A stretch of DNA of 64,000 bases, taken from the NCBI RefSeq assembly GCF_004337475.1, contig NZ_SJZJ01000002.1:62001-126000 (forward strand), read 5' to 3'. Each line of letters opens with the position of its first letter. The first letter of the stretch is position 1. Origin of the DNA: Nocardioides jejuensis. Its GTDB lineage: Bacteria; Actinomycetota; Actinomycetes; Propionibacteriales; Nocardioidaceae. A model generated the notes under the pieces. That model made no database searches and was not told the DNA's origin. It was given only the letters and a program-made list of their open reading frames with translations. This document shows positions 9,432 through 18,887 of the stretch, in pieces. Made by a program: the position numbers and the translations under genes.

Positions 9432-10315
9432 TCGCGCCCCAGGTCCCGATGCGTCGCGGTGGCGTCGAAGCCGAGCTCGCGCAGACGGCGCGCCATCTCC
9501 TCGGTCATCGCGACGCTGCGGTGCTTGCCACCGGTGCATCCGATCGCGATCGTGGCGAAGCGCTTGCCCTCGCGGAGGTAGCCCTCGGCGACCGTCTGGA
9601 TGACCGGGACGTACTGGTTGAGGAAGTCCTGGGCGCCCGGACGCTCGGTGACGTACGCCGCGACGGCCTCGTCTCGGCCGGTCATCGGGCGGAGCTCCGG
9701 AATCCAGTGCGGGTTCGGCAGGAAGCGCATGTCGGCGACCAGGTCGGCGTCGACGGGGATGCCGTACTTGAAGCCGAAGCTGGTGCAGGTGATCTTGAGC
9801 CGGAGGTTGTCCGGGGCACCGAACGCCTCGGCCACCCGGGCCGTCAGCTGGTGCACGTTGAGGTTGCTGGTGTCGATGACGACGTCGGCGTCGCTGCGCA
9901 GGTCGGCGAGGACCTGGCGCTCGCGCTGCAGTCCGTCGAGCAGCCGGCCACCGGCCTGCAGCGGATGCGGTCGGCGGGCGGCCTCCTGGCGGCGTACGAG
10001 GACGTCGTCGGTCGCCTCGAGGAAGAGCAGCGTCGTACGCCGACCGGTCGCGCCCTGCGCGAGGTTGGCCTGCAAGGTCTCGAAGAACGAGCCCGAGCGC
10101 ACGTCGACGACGACCGCGATCGGCTGCTCGAAGCCACGCGTCTCGTCGACGAGCCGCACGACGTCGCGCAGCAGCGTCGGCGGCAGGTTGTCGACGACAT
10201 AGAAGCCGAGGTCCTCGAGCTCCTTCGCGGCGGTGCTGCGGCCGGCTCCGGTCATGCCGGTCACGACCACGAGCTCGCCGCGGTGCGACGTGCCGCCGTC
10301 CTCGGGTGGGTACAT
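9428..10315 (-). CDS. rapZ: RNase adapter protein RapZ (nucleotide-binding)
   Basis: A 295-residue P-loop protein. In E. coli RapZ directs RNase E to the small RNA GlmZ; the actinobacterial role is not settled. The P-loop is VVTGMTGAGRSTAAKELE. The family motifs FGFKYGIPVDADLVADMRFL and IAIGCTGGKHRSVAM are both present. An AGGAGGA ribosome-binding site precedes ATG 10315. Its stop overlaps the yvcK start by 4 nt, indicating translational coupling. Confidence 0.95.
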   Translation of the reverse strand: MYPPEDGGTSHRGELVVVTGMTGAGRSTAAKELEDLGFYVVDNLPPTLLRDVVRLVDETRGFEQPIAVVVDVRSGSFFETLQANLAQGATGRRTTLLFLEATDDVLVRRQEAARRPHPLQAGGRLLDGLQRERQVLADLRSDADVVIDTSNLNVHQLTARVAEAFGAPDNLRLKITCTSFGFKYGIPVDADLVADMRFLPNPHWIPELRPMTGRDEAVAAYVTERPGAQDFLNQYVPVIQTVAEGYLREGKRFATIAIGCTGGKHRSVAMTEEMARRLRELGFDATATHRDLGRE

Positions 10316-10342
10316 GCTTCCTCCTCGACTCAGGCGTGGACG

Positions 10343-10753
10343 TTACTCGCCGACCTCGAGCGCCGCCTGCATGTCCGGGACGGTGAGCATCCGGGCGTTG
10401 TCGTTGGCGGCGTTGAGCGCGAGCGGGAGCCCTTCGGCGACGAGGTGACCGAAGAGATCACGGCCGGAGGCAGCGTGGGCGACGAGCTTGCCCTCGGGCC
10501 GGTCGCCCGACGCGGTCGCCGCGCCCAGCCAGCGGTCGAGCCGACCCGGGTGCGTGAACGCCAGCACAGCGGGGCCGTCGCCGAACTCACGCACCTCCGG
10601 CGAGAAGACACCGGCAGCGTCCTCCTGGCCGGGCATGCCGAGGTGTGCCTCCAGCAGGGCTGCGGCCACCTCCTCGAGCGGTGCGTCGTCGTGGAGCAGC
10701 TGCTCGACGTCGTTCTGCGGCGGGAGCTCGGGGGCGAGCGGATCGAAGGTCAT
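10343..10753 (-). CDS. SseB-domain-like protein, unknown function
   Basis: A 136-residue soluble protein sitting between uvrC and rapZ, with a clear AGGAG ribosome-binding site before ATG 10753. The second half (GPAVLAFTHPGRLDRWLG, then GLPLALNAANDNARML) follows the pattern of SseB N-terminal domains: a value strand, then AFTS-like, then a Gly-Leu-x-Leu-Asn segment. The assignment rests on pattern only. It has short gaps on both sides (11 and 27 bp), so it is part of the uvrC-rapZ operon. Confidence 0.6.
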   Translation of the reverse strand: MTFDPLAPELPPQNDVEQLLHDDAPLEEVAAALLEAHLGMPGQEDAAGVFSPEVREFGDGPAVLAFTHPGRLDRWLGAATASGDRPEGKLVAHAASGRDLFGHLVAEGLPLALNAANDNARMLTVPDMQAALEVGE

Positions 10754-10764
10754 CTCTCTCCTGG

Positions 10765-12717
10765 TCAGGACTCGGTGATCTCACCGGTGGTCATGTTGAT
10801 GGTCGGGGCGGTCGGCTTCGCCGCAGCGACGGCCGCGGCGATCGCCTCGGCCGTGCGCGGCCCGATGCCGGGAACGACGGCGATCTCGTCGACCGTCGCA
10901 GCACGCAGCTTCTTGAGGGAGCCGAAGTGCTTCATGAGCACCTTGCGACGCACCTCGCCCAGGCCCGGTACGTCGTCGAGGACGCTCTCGACCATCGACT
11001 TGCTGCGCCGGTTGCGGTGGTGGGTGATCGCGAACCGGTGCGCCTCGTCGCGGATCCGCTGCAGCAGGTAGAGGCCCTCGGAGCTGCGGGCGAAGATCAC
11101 CGGATCGTCGTCCTCGGGGAGCCAGACCTCCTCGAGCCGCTTGGCCAGCCCGACGACCGGGATCTCGTCGGCGAGACCCAGCCCGGTCAGCGCGTCGACC
11201 GCCGCCGCCACCTGCGGCGGACCGCCGTCGACCACGACCAGCCCCGGCGTGTACGCGAAACGACGCGGGCGGCCGGTCTCCGGGTCGACCAGCAGGGGGC
11301 CGTCCTCGACGGCAGTGCCGCGCTCGTCGAGCAGGCGCCGGAAGCGTCGGGTGATCACCTCGTGCATCGACGCCACGTCGTTCTGGCCCTCGACGGTCTT
11401 GATGACGAACCGGCGGTAGTCGGACTTGCGGGCGAGGCCGTCCTCGAAGACGACCATGCTCGCGACGACCTCCGTGCCCTGCAGGTTGGAGATGTCGTAG
11501 CACTCGATCCGGAGCGGCACCTCGGCCAGGCCGAGCGCCTCCTGGATCTCTGCCAGCGCCCGGTTGCGCGTGGTCAGGTCACTCGCGCGCTTGGTCTTGT
11601 GCAGCGCCAGGGACTGGGCCGCATTGCGCGCGACCGTCTCCTGAAGCGTCTTCTTGTCGCCGCGTTGCGGGACGCGGATCTGCACGCGGCTCCCCCGGCG
11701 TTCGGACAGGAGCTCCTCGAGGACGCCGGCCTCCGGCGGCAGCGCGGGCACCAGGATCTCCCGGGGTACGCCGTCGCCCTCCTCGCCGCCGTAGAGCTGG
11801 ACCAGGAAGTGCTCGACCAGCTCGGGGGTCTCGCCCTCTTCGACGCGGTCGGCGACCCAGCCGCGCTGACCCCGGATCCGGCCCCCGCGGACGTGGAAGA
11901 CCTGCACCGCCACCTCGAGCGGGTCCTCGGCGAGCGCGATGACATCCGCGTCGGTGCCGTCGCCGAGGACGACCGCCTGCTTCTCCAGCGCAGTGCGCAG
12001 CGCCCCGACGTCGTCACGACGGCGCGCCGCCTTCTCGAAGTCCATGGCCTCGCTGGCGGCGTACATCTCGCGCTCGAGACGCTTCACGAACCCTGTCGTG
12101 TTGCCGGCCATGAAGTCACAGAAGTCGCGCGCGATCTGGCGGTGCTCCTCGGCGCTCACCCGTCCGACGCAGGGCGCCGAACACTTGTCGATGTAGCCGA
12201 GCAGGCACGGCCGGCCAGTCTGCTCGGCTCGCTTGAAGACGCCCTGGCTGCAGCTACGCATCGGGAAGACCCGGAGCAGCAGGTCGACCGTCTCGCGGAT
12301 CGCCCACGCGTGGCTGTAGGGGCCGAAGTAGCGGGTGCCCTTCTTCTTCGCGCCGCGCATCACCTGTACGCGTGGGAACTCCTCGTCGAGGGTCACGGCC
12401 AGCCAGGGGTACGACTTGTCGTCGCGATACTTCACGTTGAAGCGCGGGTCGAACTCCTTGATCCAGGAGTACTCCAACTGCAGCGCCTCGACCTCGGTGC
12501 CGACGACCGTCCACTCGACGCTGGCGGCCGTGGTGACCATGGTCGCCGTCCGCGGGTGGAGGCTGTGGATCGGCTGGAAGTAGTTGGAGAGCCGTGCGCG
12601 GAGGTTCTTCGCCTTGCCGACGTAGATGACCCGGCGGTTGGTGTCGCGGAAGCGGTAGACACCCGGCTGGGTCGGGATCTCCCCCGTCTTGGGGCGATAC
12701 GTCAGCGGATCGGGCAC
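10765..12717 (-). CDS. uvrC: UvrABC system protein C (excinuclease)
   Basis: A 650-residue endonuclease making both incisions in nucleotide excision repair. Domains in order: N-terminal GIY-YIG nuclease ([18 protein letters not shown], about 18-36), the UVR motif contacting UvrB ([19 protein letters not shown], about 215), the RNase H-like nuclease ([19 protein letters not shown], about 400), and tandem helix-hairpin-helices at the end ([19 protein letters not shown], then [13 protein letters not shown]). The start is GTG 12717, supported by a leaderless -10 box. First gene of the uvrC-SseB-like-rapZ-yvcK-whiA operon. No LexA box was seen upstream. Confidence 0.97.
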   Translation of the reverse strand: MPDPLTYRPKTGEIPTQPGVYRFRDTNRRVIYVGKAKNLRARLSNYFQPIHSLHPRTATMVTTAASVEWTVVGTEVEALQLEYSWIKEFDPRFNVKYRDDKSYPWLAVTLDEEFPRVQVMRGAKKKGTRYFGPYSHAWAIRETVDLLLRVFPMRSCSQGVFKRAEQTGRPCLLGYIDKCSAPCVGRVSAEEHRQIARDFCDFMAGNTTGFVKRLEREMYAASEAMDFEKAARRRDDVGALRTALEKQAVVLGDGTDADVIALAEDPLEVAVQVFHVRGGRIRGQRGWVADRVEEGETPELVEHFLVQLYGGEEGDGVPREILVPALPPEAGVLEELLSERRGSRVQIRVPQRGDKKTLQETVARNAAQSLALHKTKRASDLTTRNRALAEIQEALGLAEVPLRIECYDISNLQGTEVVASMVVFEDGLARKSDYRRFVIKTVEGQNDVASMHEVITRRFRRLLDERGTAVEDGPLLVDPETGRPRRFAYTPGLVVVDGGPPQVAAAVDALTGLGLADEIPVVGLAKRLEEVWLPEDDDPVIFARSSEGLYLLQRIRDEAHRFAITHHRNRRSKSMVESVLDDVPGLGEVRRKVLMKHFGSLKKLRAATVDEIAVVPGIGPRTAEAIAAAVAAAKPTAPTINMTTGEITES

Positions 12718-12723
12718 GCCCCA

Positions 12724-12729
12724 ACCCTA
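12724..12729 (-). promoter_or_regulatory. -10 box of uvrC (leaderless)
   Basis: TAGGGT on the minus strand lies 6 nt before the uvrC GTG. Confidence 0.55.
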
Positions 12730-12748
12730 GTGCGGAGGACTGACAGCG

Positions 12749-13153
12749 TCAGTCGCGCACGGTTCGTGCTCGAAGGCGCCTCCACCGCTCGGCCAGGACC
12801 AGTCCCGCAATGAGTGGAACCACGAGCACGAAATGACGCGTGTCGTCGCGTACGAGCGAGGCGCTGCCGTCCATCGGCACCAGGAGTACGAGCCCGACGA
12901 CGACAGCAAGTCCTGCGATCACCGTCAGCCGCTCCGCGAGGTCATGCGGGTCGACGAGTTGCCAGAAAGCACCAAGCAGCAGGGCCAGCCCGTAGGCACC
13001 GCCAGCACCCATCCGCGAGCCGGCGTCCTCGAACCACCTGGTAGCAATCGTGAAGCCGACATAGACAGGAAGCCACGCCCACCAGATGGGCATGCCGCGA
13101 GCGAACGCCGGATTCTTCGTCGCGATGCCTTCACGCCATGGCCGCTTGCTCAC
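12749..13153 (-). CDS. small membrane protein, tandem paralogue A
   Basis: A 134-residue protein with four likely transmembrane helices. It begins SKRPWREGIATKNPAF and ends with IAGLVLAERWRRLRA. Its neighbour at 13205 shares the start pattern (PWRxG-T near the N-terminus), a central WQL/C-DLA-RL segment (FWQLVDPHDLAERL) and the end pattern IAGLVL-E-W, so the two are diverged duplicates. GTG 13153 is preferred over 13189 because it aligns with the neighbour's start. Function unknown. Confidence 0.6.
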   Translation of the reverse strand: MSKRPWREGIATKNPAFARGMPIWWAWLPVYVGFTIATRWFEDAGSRMGAGGAYGLALLLGAFWQLVDPHDLAERLTVIAGLAVVVGLVLLVPMDGSASLVRDDTRHFVLVVPLIAGLVLAERWRRLRARTVRD

Positions 13154-13204
13154 GGCGTGAGAGTGCCACGCGGCCCGACGTGAATGCACACGTTCCCTCG
13201 ATGC

Positions 13205-13594
13205 TCAGTCGCGCTTGCGCTGCCACTGCTCGCCCAGGACGAGACCGGCGATGAGGCCCGGCATCGCCATCAGGCTTGCGAGGTTCTTGTGTGACGGCTC
13301 GTCAAACCCGGGAATCGCGGGGAGCGTGCCCCACAGGATCATGGCGGTCACCAGCAGCCACGAGAGCCAGACAAGCCGGTCGGCGAGATCGCGCCGGTAA
13401 CAGACCTGCCACGCCGCTCCCGCGCAGGCTGCAATAGCCAACCCGAGCGCGAGCCACACCGTCGACTGCTCATAACGCGCCGCGACACTGCCGCCGATGC
13501 TCAGACCCATCGAACCGATGACCCACGACCAGGGTCGGCGTTCGTCAGCGGACGCGTCAGTGACCAGACCGTCGCGCCACGGTGCAGAACTCAT
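13205..13594 (-). CDS. small membrane protein, tandem paralogue B
   Basis: A 129-residue, four-helix membrane protein. It starts SSAPWRDGLVTDAS and contains AWQVCYRRDLADRLVWLSWL and, at the end, GLIAGLVLGEQWQRKRD. These line up with the same positions of the protein encoded at 12749-13153, pointing to tandem duplication. The ATG at 13594 was chosen because it places PWRDG at the same distance from the start as in the paralogue. The gap between them is 51 bp. Function unknown. Confidence 0.6.
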   Translation of the reverse strand: MSSAPWRDGLVTDASADERRPWSWVIGSMGLSIGGSVAARYEQSTVWLALGLAIAACAGAAWQVCYRRDLADRLVWLSWLLVTAMILWGTLPAIPGFDEPSHKNLASLMAMPGLIAGLVLGEQWQRKRD

Positions 13595-13630
13595 GAAGGC
13601 AGTCTTGCCTACAACGACGCGCTGTGCGGC

Positions 13631-13710
13631 GCAGGTCTTCACACGGGTGAAGATCTGCGCGGTTCCAGACCCGTCGGAACGTACAAGTCTTCGCCCGGGC
13701 GAGGACCTGC
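13631..13710. repeat. cluster of three adjacent hairpins, two of them related
   Basis: The first hairpin (13633-13657) and third hairpin (13684-13709) are imperfect copies of each other, of the form CARGTCTTC...GARGAYCTG. Between them GTTCC/GGAAC (about 13662-13680) forms a smaller stem. The cluster lies after the cupin gene and before the membrane paralogue, so it may terminate the cupin transcript. Confidence 0.6.
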
Positions 13711-13717
13711 ACCGACC

Positions 13718-14077
13718 TCAGGCTGGCATCGCGTACGCCGCGATGCCGGTGTCGAGGAAGACGCACTCCTCGTCGCCGTCGACCCACGCGTCGTGTCCGG
13801 GCGCGATGGTGACGACGTCACCGGGACCCATCTGGGCCTCCGAGCCGTCATCCATCCGCACTGTCATGTGCCCGGAGAGGCAGATGCCGCTGTGCGCGGT
13901 CTGGCAGGAGTCGGTGCCCGCGAGCGGCTTGACGTCGTTCGACCAGCGCCAGCCGGGTTCGAAGACGGCGCGTCCGAGAGTGAAGTCGCCGAGCGTGACC
14001 ACGTCCAGGTGTCCGTGGCCATGGAACTGCCGCGTCTCGTGAGGCGCTTCCATGTTGCGTGTCGCGATGCCGGTCAT
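13718..14077 (-). CDS. cupin-domain protein
   Basis: A 119-residue single-domain cupin (beta barrel). Conserved parts: GWRWSNDVKPLAG, SCQTAHSGICLSGHMTV (cupin motif 1 region) and GPGDVVTIAPGHDAWVDGDE (motif 2, with PGxxxxIxPGHxxW). Such proteins with a C-Q-x-x-H-x-G segment are common in actinobacteria near transcription regulators; the ligand is unknown. A TACCGT box 6 nt before ATG 14077 indicates a leaderless transcript. Monocistronic, followed by the hairpin cluster. Confidence 0.85.
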   Translation of the reverse strand: MTGIATRNMEAPHETRQFHGHGHLDVVTLGDFTLGRAVFEPGWRWSNDVKPLAGTDSCQTAHSGICLSGHMTVRMDDGSEAQMGPGDVVTIAPGHDAWVDGDEECVFLDTGIAAYAMPA

Positions 14078-14083
14078 GCTTCG

Positions 14084-14089
14084 ACGGTA
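14084..14089 (-). promoter_or_regulatory. -10 box of the cupin gene (leaderless)
   Basis: TACCGT on the minus strand, 6 nt before the ATG. Confidence 0.55.
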
Positions 14090-14133
14090 GGACTCACGCC
14101 ACCTGCCGACGACCCCAGTGCGGGATCCCGGGG

Positions 14134-14553
14134 TCAGGCAGCCACGATGTCCGCGCCCGAGACCTTGATGGCCACTGAGGCGAGCTGGCCACCGGTGGGT
14201 GCCGGCGGACCGGTCACCTTGCCCGTGGCCGCGTCGTACGTCGAGCCGTGGATCGTGCAGGTGATCGTGTTGTCCTCGACCTTGCCGACGTCGAAGCCCT
14301 GGTGCAGGCAGCGCGAGCTGAACGCCTTGAACACGCCCTTGCTCGGCTGGGTGATGACGATGTGGCGGTCCTGCAGGACGATGCCGCCGCCGACGGGGAT
14401 GTCTGCTGCGACGGCGAGCTTCTGGCCTGCGGCACCGGGGGACGCCGTCGCGCCGCTGCCCGAGGCGCCACCGCAGCCCGCGAGTGCAGCGGCGACGCCG
14501 AGGGCACCGAGACCCTGGAAGACGATCCGGCGGGAGTACGCGTCCTGACTCAT
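14134..14553 (-). CDS. Tat-exported Rieske [2Fe-2S] lipoprotein
   Basis: A 139-residue exported iron-sulfur protein. A twin-arginine signal (SRRIVFQGLG) is followed by a lipobox (ALAGC, Cys27), so the folded protein with its cluster is exported and lipid-anchored. The Rieske ligands are visible as RCLHQG and CTIHGS (Cys-x-His and Cys-x-x-His). The N-terminal linker is Gly/Ser/Ala-rich. A small stand-alone Rieske protein of this kind may carry electrons at the outer membrane face; its partner is not apparent here. The start at 14553 is supported by a leaderless -10 box; the longer form to 14586 would bury the Tat motif. Confidence 0.88.
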   Translation of the reverse strand: MSQDAYSRRIVFQGLGALGVAAALAGCGGASGSGATASPGAAGQKLAVAADIPVGGGIVLQDRHIVITQPSKGVFKAFSSRCLHQGFDVGKVEDNTITCTIHGSTYDAATGKVTGPPAPTGGQLASVAIKVSGADIVAA

Positions 14554-14560
14554 GGCACCG

Positions 14561-14566
14561 ACCCTA
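14561..14566 (-). promoter_or_regulatory. -10 box of the Rieske gene (leaderless)
   Basis: TAGGGT on the minus strand, 7 nt before ATG 14553. Confidence 0.55.
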
Positions 14567-14603
14567 GAACGGCAACCTGAAAGCACCCCGTGAAATCCGG
14601 GCG

Positions 14604-17456
14604 TCAGCCCAGCAGCGGCTTCAGGAAGCGACCGGTGTGACTGTCGCCGTTGGCGGCAATCTCCTCGGGCGTGCCCGTCGCGACGACCGTGCCACCGCGC
14701 GAACCACCCTCGGGGCCCATGTCGATCAGCCAGTCGGCCGTCTTGATGACGTCGAGGTTGTGCTCGATGGTCAGCACCGTGTTGCCCTTGTCGACGAGGC
14801 TCTGCAGCACGCCGAGCAGCTTGCGGATGTCCTCGAAGTGCAGACCCGTCGTCGGCTCGTCGAGCACGTAGACGGTGCGCCCGGTGGACCGCTTCTGCAG
14901 CTCGGAGGCGAGCTTGACGCGCTGTGCCTCACCGCCCGACAGCGTCGTCGCCGGCTGGCCGAGCCGGACGTAGCCCAGACCGACCTCGCACAGCGTCTTC
15001 ATGTGGCGCGCGATCGCCGGGACGGCGGCGAAGAAGTCCGCTGCCTCCTCGATCGGCATGTCCAGCACGTCGGCGATGGTCTTGCCCTTGTAGTGGACCT
15101 CGAGCGTCTCGCGGTTGTAGCGCGCGCCGTGGCAGACCTCGCACGGGACGTAGACGTCCGGCAGGAAGTTCATCTCGATCTTGATCGTGCCGTCGCCGGA
15201 GCACGCCTCGCAGCGACCGCCCTTGACGTTGAACGAGAAGCGCCCCTGCTGGTAGCCGCGCATCTTCGCCTCGGGCGTCTGCGCGAAGAGCTTGCGGACG
15301 TGGTCGAAGACACCGGTGTACGTCGCGGGGTTGCTCCTCGGCGTACGGCCGATCGGCGACTGGTCGACGTGGATCACCTTGTCGACGTGCTCGAGGCCGG
15401 TGATCTTGCGGTGTCGGCCCGGGACGGTGCGGGCGTTGTAGAGCGTCTTCGCCAGCGACGTGTAGAGAATGTCGTTGACCAGCGTCGACTTGCCCGAGCC
15501 CGAGACGCCGGTGATCGAGACGAAGCAGCCCAGTGGGAACTCGACCGTCACGTCCTTGAGGTTGTGCTCCTTGGCGCCGTGGACGACGAGCGAGCGGCCC
15601 TTCGTCGGAGGGCGACGGGTCAGCGGCACCTCGATCGACTTGCGACCCGACAGGTAGTTGCCGGTCTCGGACTTCTTGTTGGCCAGCAGCCCCTTGACGG
15701 TGCCCGAGTGGACGACGTGGCCGCCGTGCTCGCCGGCGCCCGGACCGATGTCGACGACCCAGTCGGCCGTCTTGATGGTGTCCTCGTCGTGCTCGACGAC
15801 GATCAGGGTGTTGCCGAGGTTCTTCAGCCGGAGCAGGGTCTCGATGAGCCGCTCGTTGTCGCGCTGGTGCAGACCGATCGACGGCTCGTCGAGCACATAG
15901 AGAACGCCGACCAGGCCGGCGCCGATCTGCGTGGCCAGCCGGATCCGCTGGGCCTCGCCACCGGACAGCGAGCCGCTCGGCCGGTCCAGGGAGAGGTAGT
16001 CCAGACCGACGTCGAGCAGGAACGTCAGCCGCTCCTGGATCTCCTTGAGCACCCGCTCGGCGATCTGCAGCTCGCGCTCGCTGAGCACGAGGTTGTTGAG
16101 GTACTCCGCGGCATCGCTGATCGGGAGCGCGCAGACCTCGGCGATGTTCTTGCCGCCCGCCTCCTTGGCGCCAAGGGTCACGCCCATCGACACCGGCTTG
16201 AGGCGGGAGCCGTTGCAGGCGAGACACGGCACCTCGCGCATGAAGCCCTCGAACCGCTCGCGCGCCGTATCGGACTCCGACTCGCGGTGCCGGCGCTCGA
16301 CGTACGGCCGGACACCTTCGTACGCCGCGAAGTAGCTGCGCTCGCGGCCGTAGCGGTTGGTGGTGCGGACGTGGACCTTGGACGGGTGGCCGTCCATGAT
16401 CACGCGCTGGTGCTTCGCGGAGAGCTTTTCCCACGGGGTGTCGAGGTCGAAGCCGAGCTCCTCGCCGAGCGCCCCGAGCAGGCGCTGGAAGTACTCCGAG
16501 ACGTGGGCGCCGGTCCACACCTGGATCGCACCCTCGGCCAGCGTCGCCGACGGGTCAGCGATGACCAGCTCGGGGTCGACCTCCATCCGCGTGCCGAGAC
16601 CGTGGCACTCGGGACAGGCACCGAACGGCGAGTTGAACGAGAAGGAGCGCGGCTCGAGGTCGTCGGTCTCGATGGGGTGCTCGTTGGGGCAGGCCATCCG
16701 CTCGGAAAACTTGAGCTCGCGCGTCTCGTCCGGGCCAGCGTCGACCATGTCGAAGACGATCAGGCCGCCAGCCAGGTTGAGCGCGGTCTCGACCGAGTCG
16801 GTGAGGCGGCGCTTCGCGGTCTCCTTGACGGCGAGGCGGTCGATCACGACCTCGACGGAGTGCTTGAGCTTCTTGTCGAGCGTCGGAGGGTTGTCGAGGG
16901 GGTGGGTCTCCCCGTCGACACGGACCCGGCTGAAGCCCTGGGACTGCAGCGAGCGGAAGAGGTCGACGAACTCGCCCTTGCGACCGCGGACGACCGGTGC
17001 GAGGACCTGGAAGCGCGTGCCCTCGTCGAGCTGCATCATCCGGTCGACGATCTGCTGCGGCGTCTGCCGCTCGATCGGCTCGCCACAGGTCGGGCAGTGC
17101 GCGCGACCCGCGCGCGCATAGAGCAGGCGGAGGTAGTCGTAGACCTCGGTGATCGTGCCGACGGTGGAGCGGGGGTTCTTCGACGTGGACTTCTGGTCGA
17201 TCGAGACCGCGGGCGACAGGCCCTCGATGAAGTCGACGTCAGGCTTGTCCATCTGCCCGAGGAACTGGCGCGCGTACGCCGAGAGCGACTCGACGTAGCG
17301 ACGCTGGCCCTCGGCGAAGATCGTGTCGAACGCGAGGCTCGACTTGCCCGATCCGGACAGGCCGGTGAACACGATGAGGGCATCACGCGGAAGGTCGAGC
17401 GAGACGTCCTTGAGGTTGTGCTCACGTGCGCCACGGATGACGAGCTGATCAGCCAA
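14604..17456 (-). CDS. uvrA: UvrABC system protein A
   Basis: A 950-residue damage-recognition ATPase of nucleotide excision repair. First ATP site GLSGSGKSS (about 32-40). The UvrB-binding region and zinc modules follow ([31 protein letters not shown]). Then signature [10 protein letters not shown], second P-loop [13 protein letters not shown], the damage-binding zinc finger ([18 protein letters not shown] to CEVCHGARY) and second signature [16 protein letters not shown] 17456 with AAGGGA upstream is the start. The in-frame ATG at 17498 lies within the predicted -10 box and upstream of the LexA box, so it should not be translated. SOS control is expected. Confidence 0.97.
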   Translation of the reverse strand: MADQLVIRGAREHNLKDVSLDLPRDALIVFTGLSGSGKSSLAFDTIFAEGQRRYVESLSAYARQFLGQMDKPDVDFIEGLSPAVSIDQKSTSKNPRSTVGTITEVYDYLRLLYARAGRAHCPTCGEPIERQTPQQIVDRMMQLDEGTRFQVLAPVVRGRKGEFVDLFRSLQSQGFSRVRVDGETHPLDNPPTLDKKLKHSVEVVIDRLAVKETAKRRLTDSVETALNLAGGLIVFDMVDAGPDETRELKFSERMACPNEHPIETDDLEPRSFSFNSPFGACPECHGLGTRMEVDPELVIADPSATLAEGAIQVWTGAHVSEYFQRLLGALGEELGFDLDTPWEKLSAKHQRVIMDGHPSKVHVRTTNRYGRERSYFAAYEGVRPYVERRHRESESDTARERFEGFMREVPCLACNGSRLKPVSMGVTLGAKEAGGKNIAEVCALPISDAAEYLNNLVLSERELQIAERVLKEIQERLTFLLDVGLDYLSLDRPSGSLSGGEAQRIRLATQIGAGLVGVLYVLDEPSIGLHQRDNERLIETLLRLKNLGNTLIVVEHDEDTIKTADWVVDIGPGAGEHGGHVVHSGTVKGLLANKKSETGNYLSGRKSIEVPLTRRPPTKGRSLVVHGAKEHNLKDVTVEFPLGCFVSITGVSGSGKSTLVNDILYTSLAKTLYNARTVPGRHRKITGLEHVDKVIHVDQSPIGRTPRSNPATYTGVFDHVRKLFAQTPEAKMRGYQQGRFSFNVKGGRCEACSGDGTIKIEMNFLPDVYVPCEVCHGARYNRETLEVHYKGKTIADVLDMPIEEAADFFAAVPAIARHMKTLCEVGLGYVRLGQPATTLSGGEAQRVKLASELQKRSTGRTVYVLDEPTTGLHFEDIRKLLGVLQSLVDKGNTVLTIEHNLDVIKTADWLIDMGPEGGSRGGTVVATGTPEEIAANGDSHTGRFLKPLLG

Positions 17457-17480
17457 CGCTGGTCCCTTCGGGGGCCGGTT

Positions 17481-17494
17481 CGAACATGTGTTCG
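17481..17494. promoter_or_regulatory. LexA (SOS) box controlling uvrA
   Basis: CGAACATGTGTTCG is a perfect match to the Gram-positive/actinobacterial SOS consensus CGAAC-N4-GTTCG. It lies between the predicted uvrA -10 box and the uvrA start, where bound LexA would block transcription. Confidence 0.88.
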
Positions 17495-17496
17495 TC

Positions 17497-17502
17497 ATCC
17501 TA
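17497..17502 (-). promoter_or_regulatory. -10 box of uvrA
   Basis: On the minus strand TAGGAT lies just upstream of the LexA box. It overlaps by two bases the divergent -10 box at 17501-17506. Confidence 0.55.
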
Positions 17503-17506
17503 CACT
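17501..17506 (+). promoter_or_regulatory. -10 box of the divergent isomerase-like gene (leaderless)
   Basis: TACACT lies 7 nt before ATG 17514. The LexA box falls in its -35 region, so this gene may also be SOS-responsive. Confidence 0.55.
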
Positions 17507-17513
17507 GGCCCAC

Positions 17514-18230
17514 ATGAGCGAGCAGGCCACGGCCGACAACCCGATCACGGCCGTCCTGGAGGCGACTCAGCGCTACCTGACGACCGTCGCGGGCCTCACC
17601 GAGGAGCAGCTCCGCGAGCCGTCTGTCCTTCCCGGCTGGACCCGCGCCCACGTGGTCGCCCACGTCGCCCTCAACGCCCACGGATTCGCCGGCGCACTCC
17701 GCGGCCTGCGCACCGGCACGCCCACTCCCGTCTACGCGAGCGACGAGCAGCGCGACGCCGACATCGAGTCGTACGCCGCCGCGTCCCTCGAGCAGCTGCA
17801 GGCCTTCACCCAGATGCAGTGCCTCCGGATCGCGGGCGAGCTCAACATGCTCAAGGCCGTCGGCTCGGTCGAGCGCACCCCCGGCGGCACTGTGCTCTCC
17901 GTGGTCGACGTCGTCGAGCTGCGCTGGCGCGAGGTCGAGATCCACCACGCCGACCTGGGCCTCGACTACTCCCCCGCCGACTGGCCCGCGACGTTCGCGG
18001 CGTACCTCGTGGAGGAGGCGGCCTGGGACCGTGGCGAGGAGTTCACCGCCACGCTGCACGCCCAGGACATCGGCAAGACGTTCCGGGTCGGCGCCGGAGG
18101 ACACGGAATCGCCGGCACCGCTGGTGCGCTCGCGTGGTGGCTGGTCGGTCGCGGCACCGGCGATGACCTCGTCGCCATCCGGGGCCTGCCTACGCTGGGC
18201 CCATGGAAGCGACGTACACGGGTGCAGTGA
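17514..18230 (+). CDS. maleylpyruvate isomerase family mycothiol-dependent enzyme
   Basis: A 238-residue DinB-fold protein of the actinobacterial family TIGR03083, whose founding member isomerises maleylpyruvate with mycothiol. Visible family pattern: helix with [17 protein letters not shown], then [20 protein letters not shown] (first metal/thiol histidines), a central [20 protein letters not shown], and a C-terminal [14 protein letters not shown]. Most family members have unknown substrates. Leaderless promoter. The last 28 nt overlap the next gene, so the two are coupled. Confidence 0.85.
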   Translation: MSEQATADNPITAVLEATQRYLTTVAGLTEEQLREPSVLPGWTRAHVVAHVALNAHGFAGALRGLRTGTPTPVYASDEQRDADIESYAAASLEQLQAFTQMQCLRIAGELNMLKAVGSVERTPGGTVLSVVDVVELRWREVEIHHADLGLDYSPADWPATFAAYLVEEAAWDRGEEFTATLHAQDIGKTFRVGAGGHGIAGTAGALAWWLVGRGTGDDLVAIRGLPTLGPWKRRTRVQ

Positions 18231-18877
18231 CCCCGTCCGGCCAGCCCGCAGTCCGCGAGCTCACCGGCCTCACGATCACCAAGTACGCCGTCGATCCCCA
18301 GATGGCCAACAACTGCTATCTCCTGCGCTGTACGACGACCGGCGCGCAGCTGCTGATCGATGCGGCCGACGACGCCCCCGCCCTCATGGAGCTCACCGGC
18401 GGCATCGTCGACACCATCGTCACGACGCACCAGCACTGGGACCACCACCGGGCCCTCGCCGACCTCGCGGCCGTGACCCGGCCGATGACGGTGGCCGGCG
18501 AGCCGGATGCTGACGCGATCGCCGACGCCACGGGTGTCGAGGTGACCCGGAGAGTCGGCGACGGGGACATCGTCCACGTCGGCGACGTCGCTCTCGAGGT
18601 GATCGCCATCGCTGGCCACACCCCTGGCTCGATCTGCCTGCTCTACACCGATCCTGACGGTCACCCGCACCTCTGGACCGGCGACTCACTCTTCCCCGGT
18701 GGCGTCGGCGCGACCTTCGGCGACGCAGAGGCGTTCGCTACCCTGATCGACCAGGTCGAGACCAAGATCTTCGACCGGCTGCCCGACGAGACGTGGTTCT
18801 ACCCCGGCCATGGCGGCGACTCCACGCTCGGCGCCGAGCGATCCAGCCTGCCGGAGTGGCGCGCCCGCGGCTGGTAG
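18203..18877 (+). CDS. MBL-fold metallohydrolase
   Basis: A 224-residue metallo-beta-lactamase-fold hydrolase. The metal motif is [15 protein letters not shown] (THxHxDHH); further ligands are [12 protein letters not shown] and, at the end, [25 protein letters not shown] supplies the bridging aspartate. The layout resembles glyoxalase II-type hydrolases acting on thioesters. Pairing with a mycothiol-dependent isomerase makes a mycothiol-thioester hydrolase plausible, but that is inference. It overlaps the upstream gene by 28 nt. Confidence 0.88.
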   Translation: MEATYTGAVTPSGQPAVRELTGLTITKYAVDPQMANNCYLLRCTTTGAQLLIDAADDAPALMELTGGIVDTIVTTHQHWDHHRALADLAAVTRPMTVAGEPDADAIADATGVEVTRRVGDGDIVHVGDVALEVIAIAGHTPGSICLLYTDPDGHPHLWTGDSLFPGGVGATFGDAEAFATLIDQVETKIFDRLPDETWFYPGHGGDSTLGAERSSLPEWRARGW

Positions 18878-18887
18878 GGCCGCAGAG

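Noticed and set aside
17457-17498. ATG at 17498 as the uvrA start
   Set aside because: It lies in the predicted -10 box and before the LexA box, so it would not be on the mRNA. TTG 17456 has a ribosome-binding site and gives the conserved N-terminus.
14637-17513. Plus-strand frame running opposite uvrA into the isomerase-like gene
   Set aside because: Only the last 239 codons, from ATG 17514, look like a protein; the rest mirrors uvrA.
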